Part shown: in pieces, positions 1 through 9,593 of the stretch
Position numbering within the stretch: position 1 is the stretch's first letter
Layout of the letters: every line of letters begins with the position of its first letter
Assembly (NCBI RefSeq): GCF_001423965.1
Contig: NZ_LMPV01000001.1
Span: forward strand, 385,908-449,907
Direction: 5' to 3'
Source of the DNA: Exiguobacterium sp. Leaf196
GTDB taxonomy: Bacteria > Bacillota > Bacilli > Exiguobacteriales > Exiguobacteriaceae
DNA: 64,000 bases
Made by a program: the position numbers and the translations under genes
Notes under the pieces: generated by a model
What the model was told of the DNA's origin: nothing
The model's input: the letters and a program-made list of their open reading frames with translations, nothing else
The model's database searches: none

Positions 1-1115
1 CACATCAATAAGGAGAGGACTCCTGCGAGCGCATAAACAATCTCGATCGCAAACACATCGGCAAGCCATCCGAACAGCAGACTACCGAGACAGAAGCAGA
101 GTGCATACACGGTTTGTTGCACGCTGTAGACATATGGTAACCGTTCGAGTGGTGTCGTCGTTTGCAACAACGTATTTAGCTCAATCGCCCGGAGTTGACT
201 GGCGAAGCCTTGAACTAGACAAGCGATCACAGCAAGTGTGACGACGGGAGCAAAAGCGAACAAGAAGGTCGCAGCGATCGATAAGCCGATACTGCGATAA
301 AGCAACGAACGCGTACCATGACGACGTAACATCATGTAACTACCGGCAATCATGCTCAGCAGATAGAAGGCGTTCAAGATACCCCACCAGCGTTCCGATA
401 GCTGAAAATGAGTGTCGATGTAGACGAGGAACAGAGCAGAAATCCAAGCCGTACTGACGAACGCATCGATTCCAACGAGAAACGTGTTGGCTTTCGCGAA
501 AGGATGCGATTGCGTGTAGCGAATACTCGACCGGAAGGAGACATCTTCACCATCCATTGCGGGATCGGGTAGTGAGCGGACGCTTCGGTAGAACAGATAG
601 CTGATGAGACTCGCACCTAAAAACAGAGCAGTTGAGACGGACAAGACGGAAAGAGGCGATAACAGGCTGACCAGAATGGCACCGAGCGGCCACATGATAA
701 GCTGAATCACTTGATTCGAACCTTGTACGAGACTGTTAGATTTCTGGACATCCTGACACAGTCGAGGGATGAAGGCACTTTCGATCGGTCGAGCAAATCC
801 GTCGAAGAAAGCGATACATCCAACGAGTGCGAGGATAAGTGGCAGTGGTAAATCAAATCCCCAAATAATGCCTAACAAGATTGTTTTGAGGAGTTGACTA
901 CCAAACAACAAGGAGGCATGGGGAACACGTTGAGCGACTTGGGCGAATAAAAAGCCGCTTCCTGTCATGCCTGCTGTGACGAGAACGGGAAATAGGGCAG
1001 CGAGACTCGCTTGCCCTGTCGTTTGATAAATCATCGCGATCAGAGAGACGATATAGAGCGCATCTCCCGCATTCGCAATCCATTGACTGACCAATAAAAG
1101 CGTAAACCGGTTCAT
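1..1115 (-). CDS. MFS transporter, C-terminus beyond left edge
   Basis: This is a hydrophobic protein of at least 371 residues that looks like a major facilitator superfamily transporter, probably a drug/proton antiporter-type permease; the substrate cannot be told. It starts MNRFTLLLVSQWIANAGDA, the usual first helix of this class, and has repeated 20-residue hydrophobic segments along its whole length. The start is the ATG at 1113-1115, because an ideal GGAGGT lies 8 bases before it (revcomp of 1124-1129). The frame stays open to base 1, so the last part of the protein lies outside the window. It points the same way as the MoxR-permease unit but is separated from it by 114 bases. No regulator gene is adjacent. 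Confidence 0.85.
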   Translation of the reverse strand, partial: MNRFTLLLVSQWIANAGDALYIVSLIAMIYQTTGQASLAALFPVLVTAGMTGSGFLFAQVAQRVPHASLLFGSQLLKTILLGIIWGFDLPLPLILALVGCIAFFDGFARPIESAFIPRLCQDVQKSNSLVQGSNQVIQLIMWPLGAILVSLLSPLSVLSVSTALFLGASLISYLFYRSVRSLPDPAMDGEDVSFRSSIRYTQSHPFAKANTFLVGIDAFVSTAWISALFLVYIDTHFQLSERWWGILNAFYLLSMIAGSYMMLRRHGTRSLLYRSIGLSIAATFLFAFAPVVTLAVIACLVQGFASQLRAIELNTLLQTTTPLERLPYVYSVQQTVYALCFCLGSLLFGWLADVFAIEIVYALAGVLSLLM

Positions 1116-1229
1116 TCTGAATGACCTCCATATCGTACGTATTTAGTTAGGAGTGAGAATTCAGAATGATTTACATTGGACGCCCTCATTTCATGTTTTT
1201 TTCTAGTGTAAGAGGAAAAAAATGGATTG

Positions 1230-2258
1230 TCAATCAGAATCGTGATGGGATTTCAGTACAACGGGTGTAAAGGGATCAACCATCGACGTCGCGGCTGCTT
1301 CGTCTTGAACACGAGATGCCGACCCCTTGATTGGTTTTAGTTGCTGGCGGAAGCGGAAAGCCCGTTCGAGTCGACTCATGAATAGATTGCTGAAGAAGAC
1401 AATCAATGCTAGTCCAATGAGCGGAACGAGGAACATATGGTTGAGCCAAGACGTCGCCGAAAACTGGTTGAAGTAATAGCCAAACATCGAGGACCACTCA
1501 AAGATTGTTGGCATGACACCCTCATATAAATTGACTGTTCCGGCAAAGAAAATACCTAAGAGCGATAAATGGATCAGCAACATTAGCGTTTGGATGAATT
1601 GTTGCATGAAGACGATCGTCAACGTCGGAATGAGGTGTGGCAAAATATGGCGTCTGAAACGATGCCATGGACTACCACCCAGCGTCTGGGCGACGATCAT
1701 GAACTCTTGACTAAGCAACTGACGAGTCTCAGCAATCAGGTAGAGTGATAACGAAGGTAGACCGAGTAAAATCAGGATGATCAATTCAAACGAGACACGA
1801 TCGAATAATGATGGGACCACCGTCGAATCCATGAAAACAAGAGATGAAAATAAAAGCAGTAAAGAAACGAGAGACAGTGGTAAAACTAAAAACCCATCAA
1901 GGATAAGTTTCAAGTATCGATTGACACGAGCAGTTCGAAAAGCTAGCGGAATCGCGATGACCAGTGAAAGAAACATCCGACTAAGAGCAACGAGGATACA
2001 AATACCGACCGTCCACTTGAATCCTTCAATCATCAATTGAAAGAGGTCGTTGCCGGAACGGTCCGTACCTAGCCATTGATCGCTTGACGGTTTTAAGGGA
2101 GACGTAGCAAGAAATGTGCCATCTTCAGCGTAACGATTCGAGATTTGATCAACTTGACCATCACGTAAGATCGTATTTCCGAAACTTAGGATCAGTAAAA
2201 CGGTGAGCAAAAATAGGCATAGCCAGAATACAGGATCTCGCATCAAGGTGCGACGCAT
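1230..2258 (-). CDS. ABC transporter permease, OppC/DppC-like
   Basis: A 342-residue membrane protein of the binding-protein-dependent permease family. An N-terminal helix (about residues 10-30) is followed by an extracytoplasmic loop with the OppC-type block LGTDRSGNDLF, then five or so more helices. The coupling (EAA-type) loop is seen as AQTLGGSPWHRFRRHILPH. The start is ATG 2256-2258, preceded by AGGAGGG and overlapping the stop of the upstream permease in ATGA; an in-frame codon at 2294 would add 12 non-conserved residues and has a poorer site. It would form the membrane pore together with the neighbouring permease. No ATP-binding or solute-binding protein gene is nearby, so its ATPase must act from elsewhere or the pair has been recruited for another role. 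The substrate is unknown; peptides or nickel are guesses from the family. Confidence 0.8.
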   Translation of the reverse strand: MRRTLMRDPVFWLCLFLLTVLLILSFGNTILRDGQVDQISNRYAEDGTFLATSPLKPSSDQWLGTDRSGNDLFQLMIEGFKWTVGICILVALSRMFLSLVIAIPLAFRTARVNRYLKLILDGFLVLPLSLVSLLLLFSSLVFMDSTVVPSLFDRVSFELIILILLGLPSLSLYLIAETRQLLSQEFMIVAQTLGGSPWHRFRRHILPHLIPTLTIVFMQQFIQTLMLLIHLSLLGIFFAGTVNLYEGVMPTIFEWSSMFGYYFNQFSATSWLNHMFLVPLIGLALIVFFSNLFMSRLERAFRFRQQLKPIKGSASRVQDEAAATSMVDPFTPVVLKSHHDSD

Positions 2259-3118
2259 CAAATCCCTCCTTTCCAGGCATTCGGGATCAACCATTCTGCA
2301 AGTAAATCCATGATGAAGATCGGTAGATAGATTAAGAACAAGACGACCATTAAAATCGGCATTTGCCCAAATTGAAGAACGAAACGAAACAGGCCTTGGA
2401 CCTGGAAAGTGTACTCAATGATTAACAAACTTGATAGAATTGTAATAATATTGGCTCTGAAAAATAAATAAAACCGATAGACCATCGTCGGAAGTAAATG
2501 TTTCCAGAAAAGAGCGGTTGGCTGAATACCTTTTGCCCGTGCGAGTTCAAGGAACGGTGCAGCTTCTTGTTCGAGTACTTGTGTCGTCAGCCATTTGATA
2601 AAGAAAAATAATGTTGTCAGCGTTAAGGTGGTAATCGGTAAGAAACGAATCGAGTCAGCATATGTTCCTGCAATCTCGATTTTGCTATATCCTGTCATTT
2701 TGAATAAATAGATGACGAGGAATTGCGAAAAAATGATCCAAAATAAGTCTGGAACCATCTCAAGTGTGCGTGTCGCCTGTTTCAATAGTGTCCGTGTTCG
2801 TCGACCACTTCGATAAAACAGATAGGCGTAAAGAATCGCACTGATCGCGGAAACGATCATTGCTATTGTAAAGATGATCAACGTCTCTTGAATATAGGGC
2901 TGTAAAGAAGGGAGTAATAAGACTTCTTTTTGAGCAGACACATTAAAATAAGTGATCTCATCAAGCTTTGCTAGTTGAGCGAATTGCTGTTTCAGACCTT
3001 CTATGTAGCTTGCTGGATTGAATTTCATTTGCGCGACGAGCGCCGGAAGGGCGCTGATCGCAATCAAGACAAAAAAAGCCACGATGAGCTGCATCGATTT
3101 TCGGGCGATAAAAGCCAT
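2258..3118 (-). CDS. ABC transporter permease, OppB/DppB-like
   Basis: A permease of the OppB/DppB type, 286 residues from the chosen start. It has one N-terminal helix (IVAFFVLIAISALPALVAQ), a loop of about 55 residues, then five helices. The coupling loop reads ELARAKGIQPTALFWKHLLP, the expected form for an importer of this family. ATG 3116-3118 is preferred because AAAGGAG lies 11 bases upstream; a TTG at 3151 in the same frame overlaps the stop of the DUF58 gene and would add 11 residues. It ends in a 4-base overlap with the second permease, so the two are translationally coupled. It belongs to one transcript with the MoxR and DUF58 genes upstream, which is an uncommon combination. Confidence 0.8.
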   Translation of the reverse strand: MAFIARKSMQLIVAFFVLIAISALPALVAQMKFNPASYIEGLKQQFAQLAKLDEITYFNVSAQKEVLLLPSLQPYIQETLIIFTIAMIVSAISAILYAYLFYRSGRRTRTLLKQATRTLEMVPDLFWIIFSQFLVIYLFKMTGYSKIEIAGTYADSIRFLPITTLTLTTLFFFIKWLTTQVLEQEAAPFLELARAKGIQPTALFWKHLLPTMVYRFYLFFRANIITILSSLLIIEYTFQVQGLFRFVLQFGQMPILMVVLFLIYLPIFIMDLLAEWLIPNAWKGGI

Positions 3119-3147
3119 GAAGTGAGAAACTCCTTTCTTTAAAGTCC

Positions 3148-4215
3148 TCAACCGATGGCGAGGATCCGGTCATTCCCAATCTGGATCAACTGACTATTCA
3201 TATGCTTACGGCGAAGCACGTAGCGTTCGAACTGTTGCGTCGCGATGAACGAATCACGCGTCGAGACCGTCGAGAGGGTCATTAAGACATGCTTTAATTG
3301 TGGTTGGCCTTCTTGTAGCGAAAGATGTGTCATTCGGTTCGCTCCGTCGAGACGATTGAGAAATAGTTCGATCTTGCAGCCTTCCTTGATTAATTCACTG
3401 ATCAGGAACGCGGCTTGTTCGATGAATGTCTCGAATTGTTGATGGAGCCCGTAACCGCTTGGTGCCGATAAATTCAAGGCAATCGTAAACGTATCCTGAT
3501 TACTCGTTTCGAACACTTTTGCCTGCAATCGACCAGTCTTCGCTGTCGCATACCAATCGATCTCTTTTGACGGTTCTGCCGTATAGGGTTTTGCACCAAG
3601 CTGAACGAGCTTGTTCTTGAGTGGCGAGTACCGATCTGGTCGGTCGCCGATACGTAAACGCTGTAAAAGCAAGGGTGTCGCCTGCGCAGTCAAGGACGGT
3701 AAGACCGTAAACGATGGATATGTCTCGAATGTAAAAAGATAGACACCCATCTTCCACGGCAGGCGAATCGTCAAGATGATCTCATCGAACTCGGCCGGTC
3801 CACGGCGAACCGTCTGAATCGGAATCGTTACTGCGTCTTCTGAGTCAATCACCGCATGAAATGTTGCCGGGTGTAGCGGGTCCATCTCCGGGAAGATGAC
3901 TCCACCATCTGTGTGCAAACGAAGTGTCGCTTCTAGTCCGAGCTGACTCAAGGATTCGACCCCGAAGACTTGCAAGTGGAGCGACGTCTGTTCTTGATTG
4001 AACATCAATGATTCATAATGTTTCCATTCGATTGCCACGTCACGTCGGAGTTGCTTTTCTGTTCGCCCGACGACGAAATGAATCGTCGCCAAGGCTGCGA
4101 ACAAAAAACCGAGGACGGAAAGACTCGGAATGAATAAGAAGATAAACGTCAACGTAACGTAAAGGGGAAATAACCGACGCTCTAGCCAAAATGGAACGGA
4201 ACGTTCAATCTGCAT
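3148..4215 (-). CDS. DUF58-domain membrane protein
   Basis: A 355-residue protein with two adjacent N-terminal transmembrane segments (about residues 15-50), a beta-rich middle and a C-terminal von Willebrand-like DUF58 region. The DUF58 signature is visible as IDWYATAKTGRLQAK at about residues 219-233. Proteins of this family are nearly always encoded beside a MoxR-type AAA+ ATPase and are thought to be its membrane partner or substrate, often in cell-envelope biogenesis. Here the MoxR gene ends 6 bases upstream. In B. subtilis the pair is followed by a transglutaminase-like membrane protein (yebA); here the two permease genes take that place. The start ATG 4213-4215 follows GGGGTGA. Confidence 0.85.
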   Translation of the reverse strand: MQIERSVPFWLERRLFPLYVTLTFIFLFIPSLSVLGFLFAALATIHFVVGRTEKQLRRDVAIEWKHYESLMFNQEQTSLHLQVFGVESLSQLGLEATLRLHTDGGVIFPEMDPLHPATFHAVIDSEDAVTIPIQTVRRGPAEFDEIILTIRLPWKMGVYLFTFETYPSFTVLPSLTAQATPLLLQRLRIGDRPDRYSPLKNKLVQLGAKPYTAEPSKEIDWYATAKTGRLQAKVFETSNQDTFTIALNLSAPSGYGLHQQFETFIEQAAFLISELIKEGCKIELFLNRLDGANRMTHLSLQEGQPQLKHVLMTLSTVSTRDSFIATQQFERYVLRRKHMNSQLIQIGNDRILAIG

Positions 4216-4221
4216 GACGTA

Positions 4222-5145
4222 TCACCCCATTTCGACCGGGACTGGAACGTCATCGAGAATATGTGTTAACACAGCGGCTTTCGTCGTCTTGATTCCGCCT
4301 TCGAGTGTCAGTGTCAGGCGGTGGGAGAGGACGTGTTTCGCAAGATGTTTAATGTCTTCTGGGATGATGAAATCACGTTGATTCAAGAACGCATAGCTTT
4401 GGGAAGCACGGAGCAAGGCAATCGCTCCACGTGGACTGACACCGACTTCAACGAGTTCATGATTCCGTGTCGCTTGGACGATATGGAGCAAGTAATCAAG
4501 CACGTCTTGTGATGCATGGACGCGGCGTGCCTCTTCCTGCCAGGAAATCAAGTCGCCACCTGACGCGATGCCGACAGCTGACCGACGGACATTCGTCAGA
4601 ATCTCAGACAATAAACGGCGTTCGTTCTCGAAATCCGGATAACCGACTTCGATTGCGACCATGAACCGGTCGAGTTGGGCGTCCGGTAGCGGGAACGTTC
4701 CTGCTGACTCGATCGGGTTTTGTGTCGCAATGACGAAGAACGGGACTGGCATCTGATAGGTCGTTCCACCGATCGAGACTTGACGTTCCTCCATCGCTTC
4801 GAGCAATGCGGATTGTGTACGCGGAACGGCGCGGTTAATCTCATCAATCAAGACGACGTTCGCAAACAATGGACCACGTTTATTCTCGAACTCCTGCGTT
4901 TTTAAGTTGAAGAAGTCCGAACCGATGACGTCTGATGGGAGAAGATCCGCCGTAAATTGAATCCGAGAGAAGGCACTCTCAAAGCTTTGGGCGAGCGCTT
5001 TGGCGAGCATCGTTTTCCCTGTTCCTGGTACATCTTCTAATAGAATATGTCCTTCTGCGATAAGTGCCGTCAGACAGAGATCGATGACGTCTGGTTTACC
5101 GAGATAGATGGAGTTGAGTTGGTCTTTTAATTGTTGTAGTTTCAC
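4222..5145 (-). CDS. MoxR-family AAA+ ATPase
   Basis: A 307-residue AAA+ ATPase of the MoxR group. Walker A is EDVPGTGKT (about residues 37-45), Walker B is VVLIDEIN (97-104), and sensor 1 is in IATQNP (N143). The C-terminal lid domain follows from about residue 200. Such proteins work as ring-shaped chaperones that insert cofactors or activate envelope protein complexes, usually with a DUF58 partner, which follows here. The start is the GTG at 5143-5145 because TTGGAGGGATTTCCT places an ideal Shine-Dalgarno 7 bases before it; a TTG at 5160 in frame is part of that site and unlikely to be used. It is the first gene of the four-gene unit running down to 1230. Confidence 0.9.
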   Translation of the reverse strand: MKLQQLKDQLNSIYLGKPDVIDLCLTALIAEGHILLEDVPGTGKTMLAKALAQSFESAFSRIQFTADLLPSDVIGSDFFNLKTQEFENKRGPLFANVVLIDEINRAVPRTQSALLEAMEERQVSIGGTTYQMPVPFFVIATQNPIESAGTFPLPDAQLDRFMVAIEVGYPDFENERRLLSEILTNVRRSAVGIASGGDLISWQEEARRVHASQDVLDYLLHIVQATRNHELVEVGVSPRGAIALLRASQSYAFLNQRDFIIPEDIKHLAKHVLSHRLTLTLEGGIKTTKAAVLTHILDDVPVPVEMG

Positions 5146-5204
5146 AGGAAATCCCTCCAAAGTTAAATGGTTGAGTAGTGTGCTAATTGTTGTTCAAAGC
5201 GGAT

Positions 5205-5233
5205 CACGAGATCGTGGACATGTGAAGACACAT
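5205..5233. repeat. two adjacent inverted repeats
   Basis: Upstream of the MoxR unit there are two short perfect dyads side by side: CACGA-GA-TCGTG at 5205-5216 and ATGTG-AAGA-CACAT at 5220-5233. They lie 60-88 bases before the MoxR start codon and could be operators or leader hairpins of that transcript. No U-tract follows, so they are not terminators. Confidence 0.35.
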
Positions 5234-5345
5234 CTGATGTATAAAGATAGGGTGATTTTTTGAGAACAATGATTCAGTTGTTTAAGGAAAAAATATCCAT
5301 ATGTACTTAGGAAGATTTTAGCATACAGTGTTAACAAATAAAAAC

Positions 5346-5360
5346 AATTTTCTGAAAATA
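5346..5360. promoter_or_regulatory. CodY-box-like operator
   Basis: AATTTTCTGAAAATA matches the Bacillus CodY consensus (AATTTTCWGAAAATT) at 14 of 15 positions. It lies in the spacer between the divergent MoxR unit (start 5145) and the NAD(P)-binding protein gene (start 5442), about 30 bases upstream of the putative promoter of the latter. CodY senses GTP and branched-chain amino acids. The match is by eye; no binding data. Confidence 0.5.
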
Positions 5361-5375
5361 AAGACAAGGTGAGAC

Positions 5376-5401
5376 GATTCACTTTCAAGTGGTAAGGGTA
5401 T
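5376..5401 (+). promoter_or_regulatory. possible sigma-B promoter
   Basis: GATTCA (5376-5381), 14 bases, then GGGTAT (5396-5401). The -10 element is a perfect sigma-B type; the -35 agrees at 4 of 6 positions with GTTTAA. It lies 41 bases before the start codon of the gene at 5442. Confidence 0.3.
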
Positions 5402-5441
5402 GATTGAATCAGTGGATCTTGAAAAAGAAAGGATGTTTCGT

Positions 5442-6056
5442 ATGAAATTGATTATTTTTGGAGCGACTGGTCAAACTGGACAAGAACTGGTCAAACAGGC
5501 GATTGATCACGGGCATCAGGTCACAGCATTTGTCCGCAGTCCAGAAAAACTGACACTACATGACGAACGGTTACAAGTCGTAAAGGGCGACGTGCTCGAT
5601 CAAGAAGCGGTAACAGCTGCTGTTGCCGGACAAGATGCTGTCCTGACAGCACTCGGTACGGAGAGTCTTGCGTACAGTGGCTTTTTAGAACGAAGTCTCG
5701 TCCGGATCGTGACAGCGATGAAAAAACAGGGGATAGAGCGGATCGGTTATGTCGCGTCTGCCGGTGTCGATGATGAATTACCTGGTGTGCAAGGGATGCT
5801 CGCTCAGCGGATTCTGAAGAATCCACTGAAGGATCACCGCCAAGCAATCGCGCTCCTGCAACAGGCGGATCTTGACTATACGGTAGCACGACCACTCCGA
5901 TTACTGAACGGTCCGTTAACCGGACTCTATCGCCAAGCGGATACAGGTGTACCGGAAGATGCGAAACAAATCAATCGTGCAGATGTGGCGCATTTCCTCT
6001 TACAGGCGATCGAGACAGAAGATCACATCAAGTCGAGTGTCGGTCTCGCTGAATGA
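5442..6056 (+). CDS. NAD(P)-binding atypical SDR family protein
   Basis: A 204-residue Rossmann-fold protein of the NAD(P)H-binding (NmrA-like, atypical short-chain dehydrogenase) group. The dinucleotide motif GATGQTG lies at residues 7-13, right at the N-terminus, as in this group. No YxxxK dyad is evident, which fits members that act as redox sensors or flavin/quinone reductases. ATG 5442 is chosen because AAGGA lies 8 bases before it; the open frame upstream to 5400 lacks a good site. It is a single-gene unit with a CodY-box-like site and a possible sigma-B promoter upstream and a shared terminator downstream. The substrate is unknown. Confidence 0.8.
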   Translation: MKLIIFGATGQTGQELVKQAIDHGHQVTAFVRSPEKLTLHDERLQVVKGDVLDQEAVTAAVAGQDAVLTALGTESLAYSGFLERSLVRIVTAMKKQGIERIGYVASAGVDDELPGVQGMLAQRILKNPLKDHRQAIALLQQADLDYTVARPLRLLNGPLTGLYRQADTGVPEDAKQINRADVAHFLLQAIETEDHIKSSVGLAE

Positions 6057-6061
6057 AGAAG

Positions 6062-6096
6062 AAAGGTCTCTCCCGTCATATGGAAGAGACCTTTTT
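6062..6096. terminator. bidirectional intrinsic terminator
   Basis: A 10-bp perfect stem AAAGGTCTCT / AGAGACCTTT with a 13-base loop and T-runs on both sides. It sits between the convergent NAD(P)-binding protein gene and the amylase gene and can serve both. Confidence 0.85.
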
Positions 6097-6102
6097 ACGT
6101 GA

Positions 6103-7656
<1,554 letters not shown>

Positions 7657-7666
7657 TTATGATTTA

Positions 7667-7681
7667 TGAAAACGCTTGCAT
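7667..7681 (-). promoter_or_regulatory. cre site (CcpA operator) of amylase
   Basis: Read on the minus strand, ATGCAAGCGTTTTCA fits the catabolite-responsive element WTGNAANCGNWNNCW at every fixed position. It begins 6 bases downstream of the -10 element, so it covers the expected transcription start, the classic position for CcpA repression as at B. subtilis amyE. Confidence 0.75.
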
Positions 7682-7686
7682 GATTC

Positions 7687-7692
7687 ATTATA
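7687..7692 (-). promoter_or_regulatory. amylase -10 element
   Basis: A perfect TATAAT on the minus strand 43 bases upstream of the GTG start. The -35 region (around 7710-7715, ATTCCT) is poor, so the promoter may need help or be weak. Confidence 0.6.
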
Positions 7693-7981
7693 GTGAAGCC
7701 TTAGAGGAAAGGAATATCGTCCCGGATTCTTATTTGTCAGTGTCTTTCGTTCGTGACTTTTGACCCTAGAATATTTCTTTCGAAGAATTATTTTGATGCA
7801 ATTGATGTCTTGGACGAAAAAAATCAGGACCATCTAACCGTTGTCTTTCGATAAAGAATCTGAACGACGACTCATCTTCAAAAAAGCAGGTCTATCGTCC
7901 ATCTTCCACCATGAATGGATTCGATGTGAAAATGAGCGTGTAACATCCGTTTTCATACATACCAATCGAGGGGGAACACGC

Positions 7982-8806
7982 ATGAACTGGAAGTCAAAGG
8001 TCACAGTTGCACTTGCCGCAACACTTGCGCTCGGGTCAATCGTCTTTACACCGGTCACTGCAAAAACAGTCGATCCAAAACAAGTAGCGGCAGGTCCGCA
8101 GATGGTTACATCTCAATCGACGATCGATGCGTACTATCTACCGGCAGCAGGAAAGACAGGGGCAGCGTTGAAGGCATCGCTGCACGATATCATCGACAAC
8201 CATACACAAGTGTCATACGACACAGTATGGACAGCACTGAAAGAAACGGATCAAGATCCAAACAATGCGAACAACGTTATCGAGTTATACACGGGGAAAT
8301 CGATTGCGAAAAGTAGCAATGGTGGAAATGTCGGTCAATGGAACCGGGAACACGTCTGGGCAAAGTCGCACGGTGATTTTGGTACGACGAACGGACCGGG
8401 AACAGACTTGCATCATTTGCGTCCGGAAGATGTCGTCGTCAACAGCGCACGTGGGAATCTTGATTTCGACAATGGCGGTACGAAATATAGTGGATGCGAT
8501 TGCTACCGTGATGGCGATTCGTGGGAACCACCGAACCGAGTCAAAGGTGACATCGCGCGGATGATCTTCTACATGGCAGTTCGTTACGAAGGTGGCGGAG
8601 AAATCGATCTCGAAGCCTCAGAAAACGTCAACAATGGAACGAACCCATTACATGGAAAATTATCGACGCTGAAAGCATGGAATAAGCTTGATCCAGTCGA
8701 TAGCTTCGAAATGCGTCGTAACGACGTCATCTTCGAGAAGTGGCAAAAAAACCGGAATCCATTCATTGATCATCCGGAATACGTGACATCAATTTGGGGA
8801 AATTGA
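7982..8806 (+). CDS. secreted endonuclease I-family nuclease
   Basis: A 274-residue exported protein of the endonuclease I (EndA/Bsn-like) beta-beta-alpha metal nuclease family. Residues 1-25 form a signal peptide (hydrophobic stretch VALAATLALGSIVF, then VTAK). The active-site block is QWNREHVWAKSHG, followed by TDLHHLRP and the Asn-containing NSARGNLDFD, all typical. It is expected to degrade DNA and perhaps RNA outside the cell for nutrient or phosphate recovery. ATG 7982 is preferred because GAGGGGG precedes it by 7 bases and it yields the signal peptide; the frame is open further upstream only by chance. It pairs with the divergent amylase gene in an extracellular-hydrolase locus. Confidence 0.9.
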   Translation: MNWKSKVTVALAATLALGSIVFTPVTAKTVDPKQVAAGPQMVTSQSTIDAYYLPAAGKTGAALKASLHDIIDNHTQVSYDTVWTALKETDQDPNNANNVIELYTGKSIAKSSNGGNVGQWNREHVWAKSHGDFGTTNGPGTDLHHLRPEDVVVNSARGNLDFDNGGTKYSGCDCYRDGDSWEPPNRVKGDIARMIFYMAVRYEGGGEIDLEASENVNNGTNPLHGKLSTLKAWNKLDPVDSFEMRRNDVIFEKWQKNRNPFIDHPEYVTSIWGN

Positions 8807-8825
8807 TGACGAGTCAATCAATAGG

Positions 8826-8866
8826 AAAATGCGATGTTCTCGATTCAGAGAAGATCGCATTTTTTT
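8826..8866 (+). terminator. intrinsic terminator of nuclease gene
   Basis: AATGCGAT-G-TTCTC pairs with GAGAA-G-ATCGCATT (one G-G mismatch) and is followed by seven Ts. Confidence 0.85.
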
Positions 8867-8955
8867 GGAGGTAAAGCCCGTCAGGTTGAAACTTTTTGCA
8901 AGCATCATTCGTACAGCATACCGTAAACCATTTTTTAGCAGAAAGGTCGTACGGT

Positions 8956-9540
8956 ATGATTAAACGCACGTTCAACAAACGAAACATCAAATGGATGGTT
9001 GGTGGAGGACTCGTCGCTTGTGTCGCCTTCTGGTACAGTGTCGGGATTTTCGTCAACAGAGGAGAACGACCACTCGCGGATGGGTCGTCGCCATATGTCA
9101 TCGTTCTTGGCGCAGGTGTCAAAGGGGAGAAACCGTCGCAAATCTTACATAACCGGATTCAGGCGGCAGCCGCATATGGGAAACAACACCCGAATGTCCG
9201 CTTCATCTTGAGTGGTGGACAAGGACCGGATGAGGATATCTCGGAAGCAGAAGCGATGCGACGCGGAATGGTGGCGTCTGGCATTGAAGCGGAGCGACTG
9301 GTTCTTGAGTCCAGTTCGACATCGACGACGGAAAATCTACAGTATTCAAAAGACTTGTTACCAAAGAATGTCCGACGTATCTCAATTGTCACGTCAGATT
9401 TTCATCTGTACCGCGCTCGAAAAGAGGCGAAACAACTGGGGTTACTGACGGACGCGATTCCGGCAGAGACACCCCTTTCAGGTGTCCTTCGTTTCGGGAT
9501 GCGTGAACGCGTCGCGATTCTTGTTCAATTCCTACGTTAA
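8956..9540 (+). CDS. YdcF/SanA-like DUF218 membrane protein
   Basis: A 194-residue protein with one N-terminal transmembrane helix (about residues 13-33) followed by a DUF218 domain: VIVLGAGVKGEKPS opens it, then FILSGGQGPDEDISEAEAM and the ending VTSDFHLYRA. This family includes E. coli SanA, ElyC and YdcF, linked to envelope integrity and lipid carrier metabolism; the chemical role is not settled. ATG 8956 follows GAAAGG with 9 bases between; the upstream part of the open frame has no site. It stands alone between two terminators. The stop codon overlaps the terminator of the convergent gene. Confidence 0.8.
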   Translation: MIKRTFNKRNIKWMVGGGLVACVAFWYSVGIFVNRGERPLADGSSPYVIVLGAGVKGEKPSQILHNRIQAAAAYGKQHPNVRFILSGGQGPDEDISEAEAMRRGMVASGIEAERLVLESSSTSTTENLQYSKDLLPKNVRRISIVTSDFHLYRARKEAKQLGLLTDAIPAETPLSGVLRFGMRERVAILVQFLR

Positions 9541-9572
9541 AAAACCCCGACGTGTTGAACACATCGGGGAGA
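9539..9572 (-). terminator. intrinsic terminator of YtxH-like gene
   Basis: On the minus strand, CCCCGA-T-GTGTTCAACAC-G-TCGGGG is followed by TTTTTT. The T-run contains the stop codon (TAA, 9538-9540) of the opposite-strand DUF218 gene. Confidence 0.8.
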
Positions 9573-9593
9573 ATGAAGAAGTACACCAAACGA

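Noticed and set aside
898-1131. 77-residue minus-strand frame at the start of the MFS gene
   Set aside because: It overlaps the MFS gene in another frame and has low-complexity Arg/Ser content. The MFS frame has a strong ribosome site and continuous hydrophobic helices.
1190-1229. Possible terminator after the MoxR-permease unit
   Set aside because: There are A- and T-runs but no convincing stem; any pairing is only between the homopolymer arms.
7841-7981. N-terminal extension of the nuclease gene
   Set aside because: The frame is open upstream, but the extension is non-hydrophobic, lacks a ribosome site and would bury the signal peptide. The ATG at 7982 has GAGGGGG.
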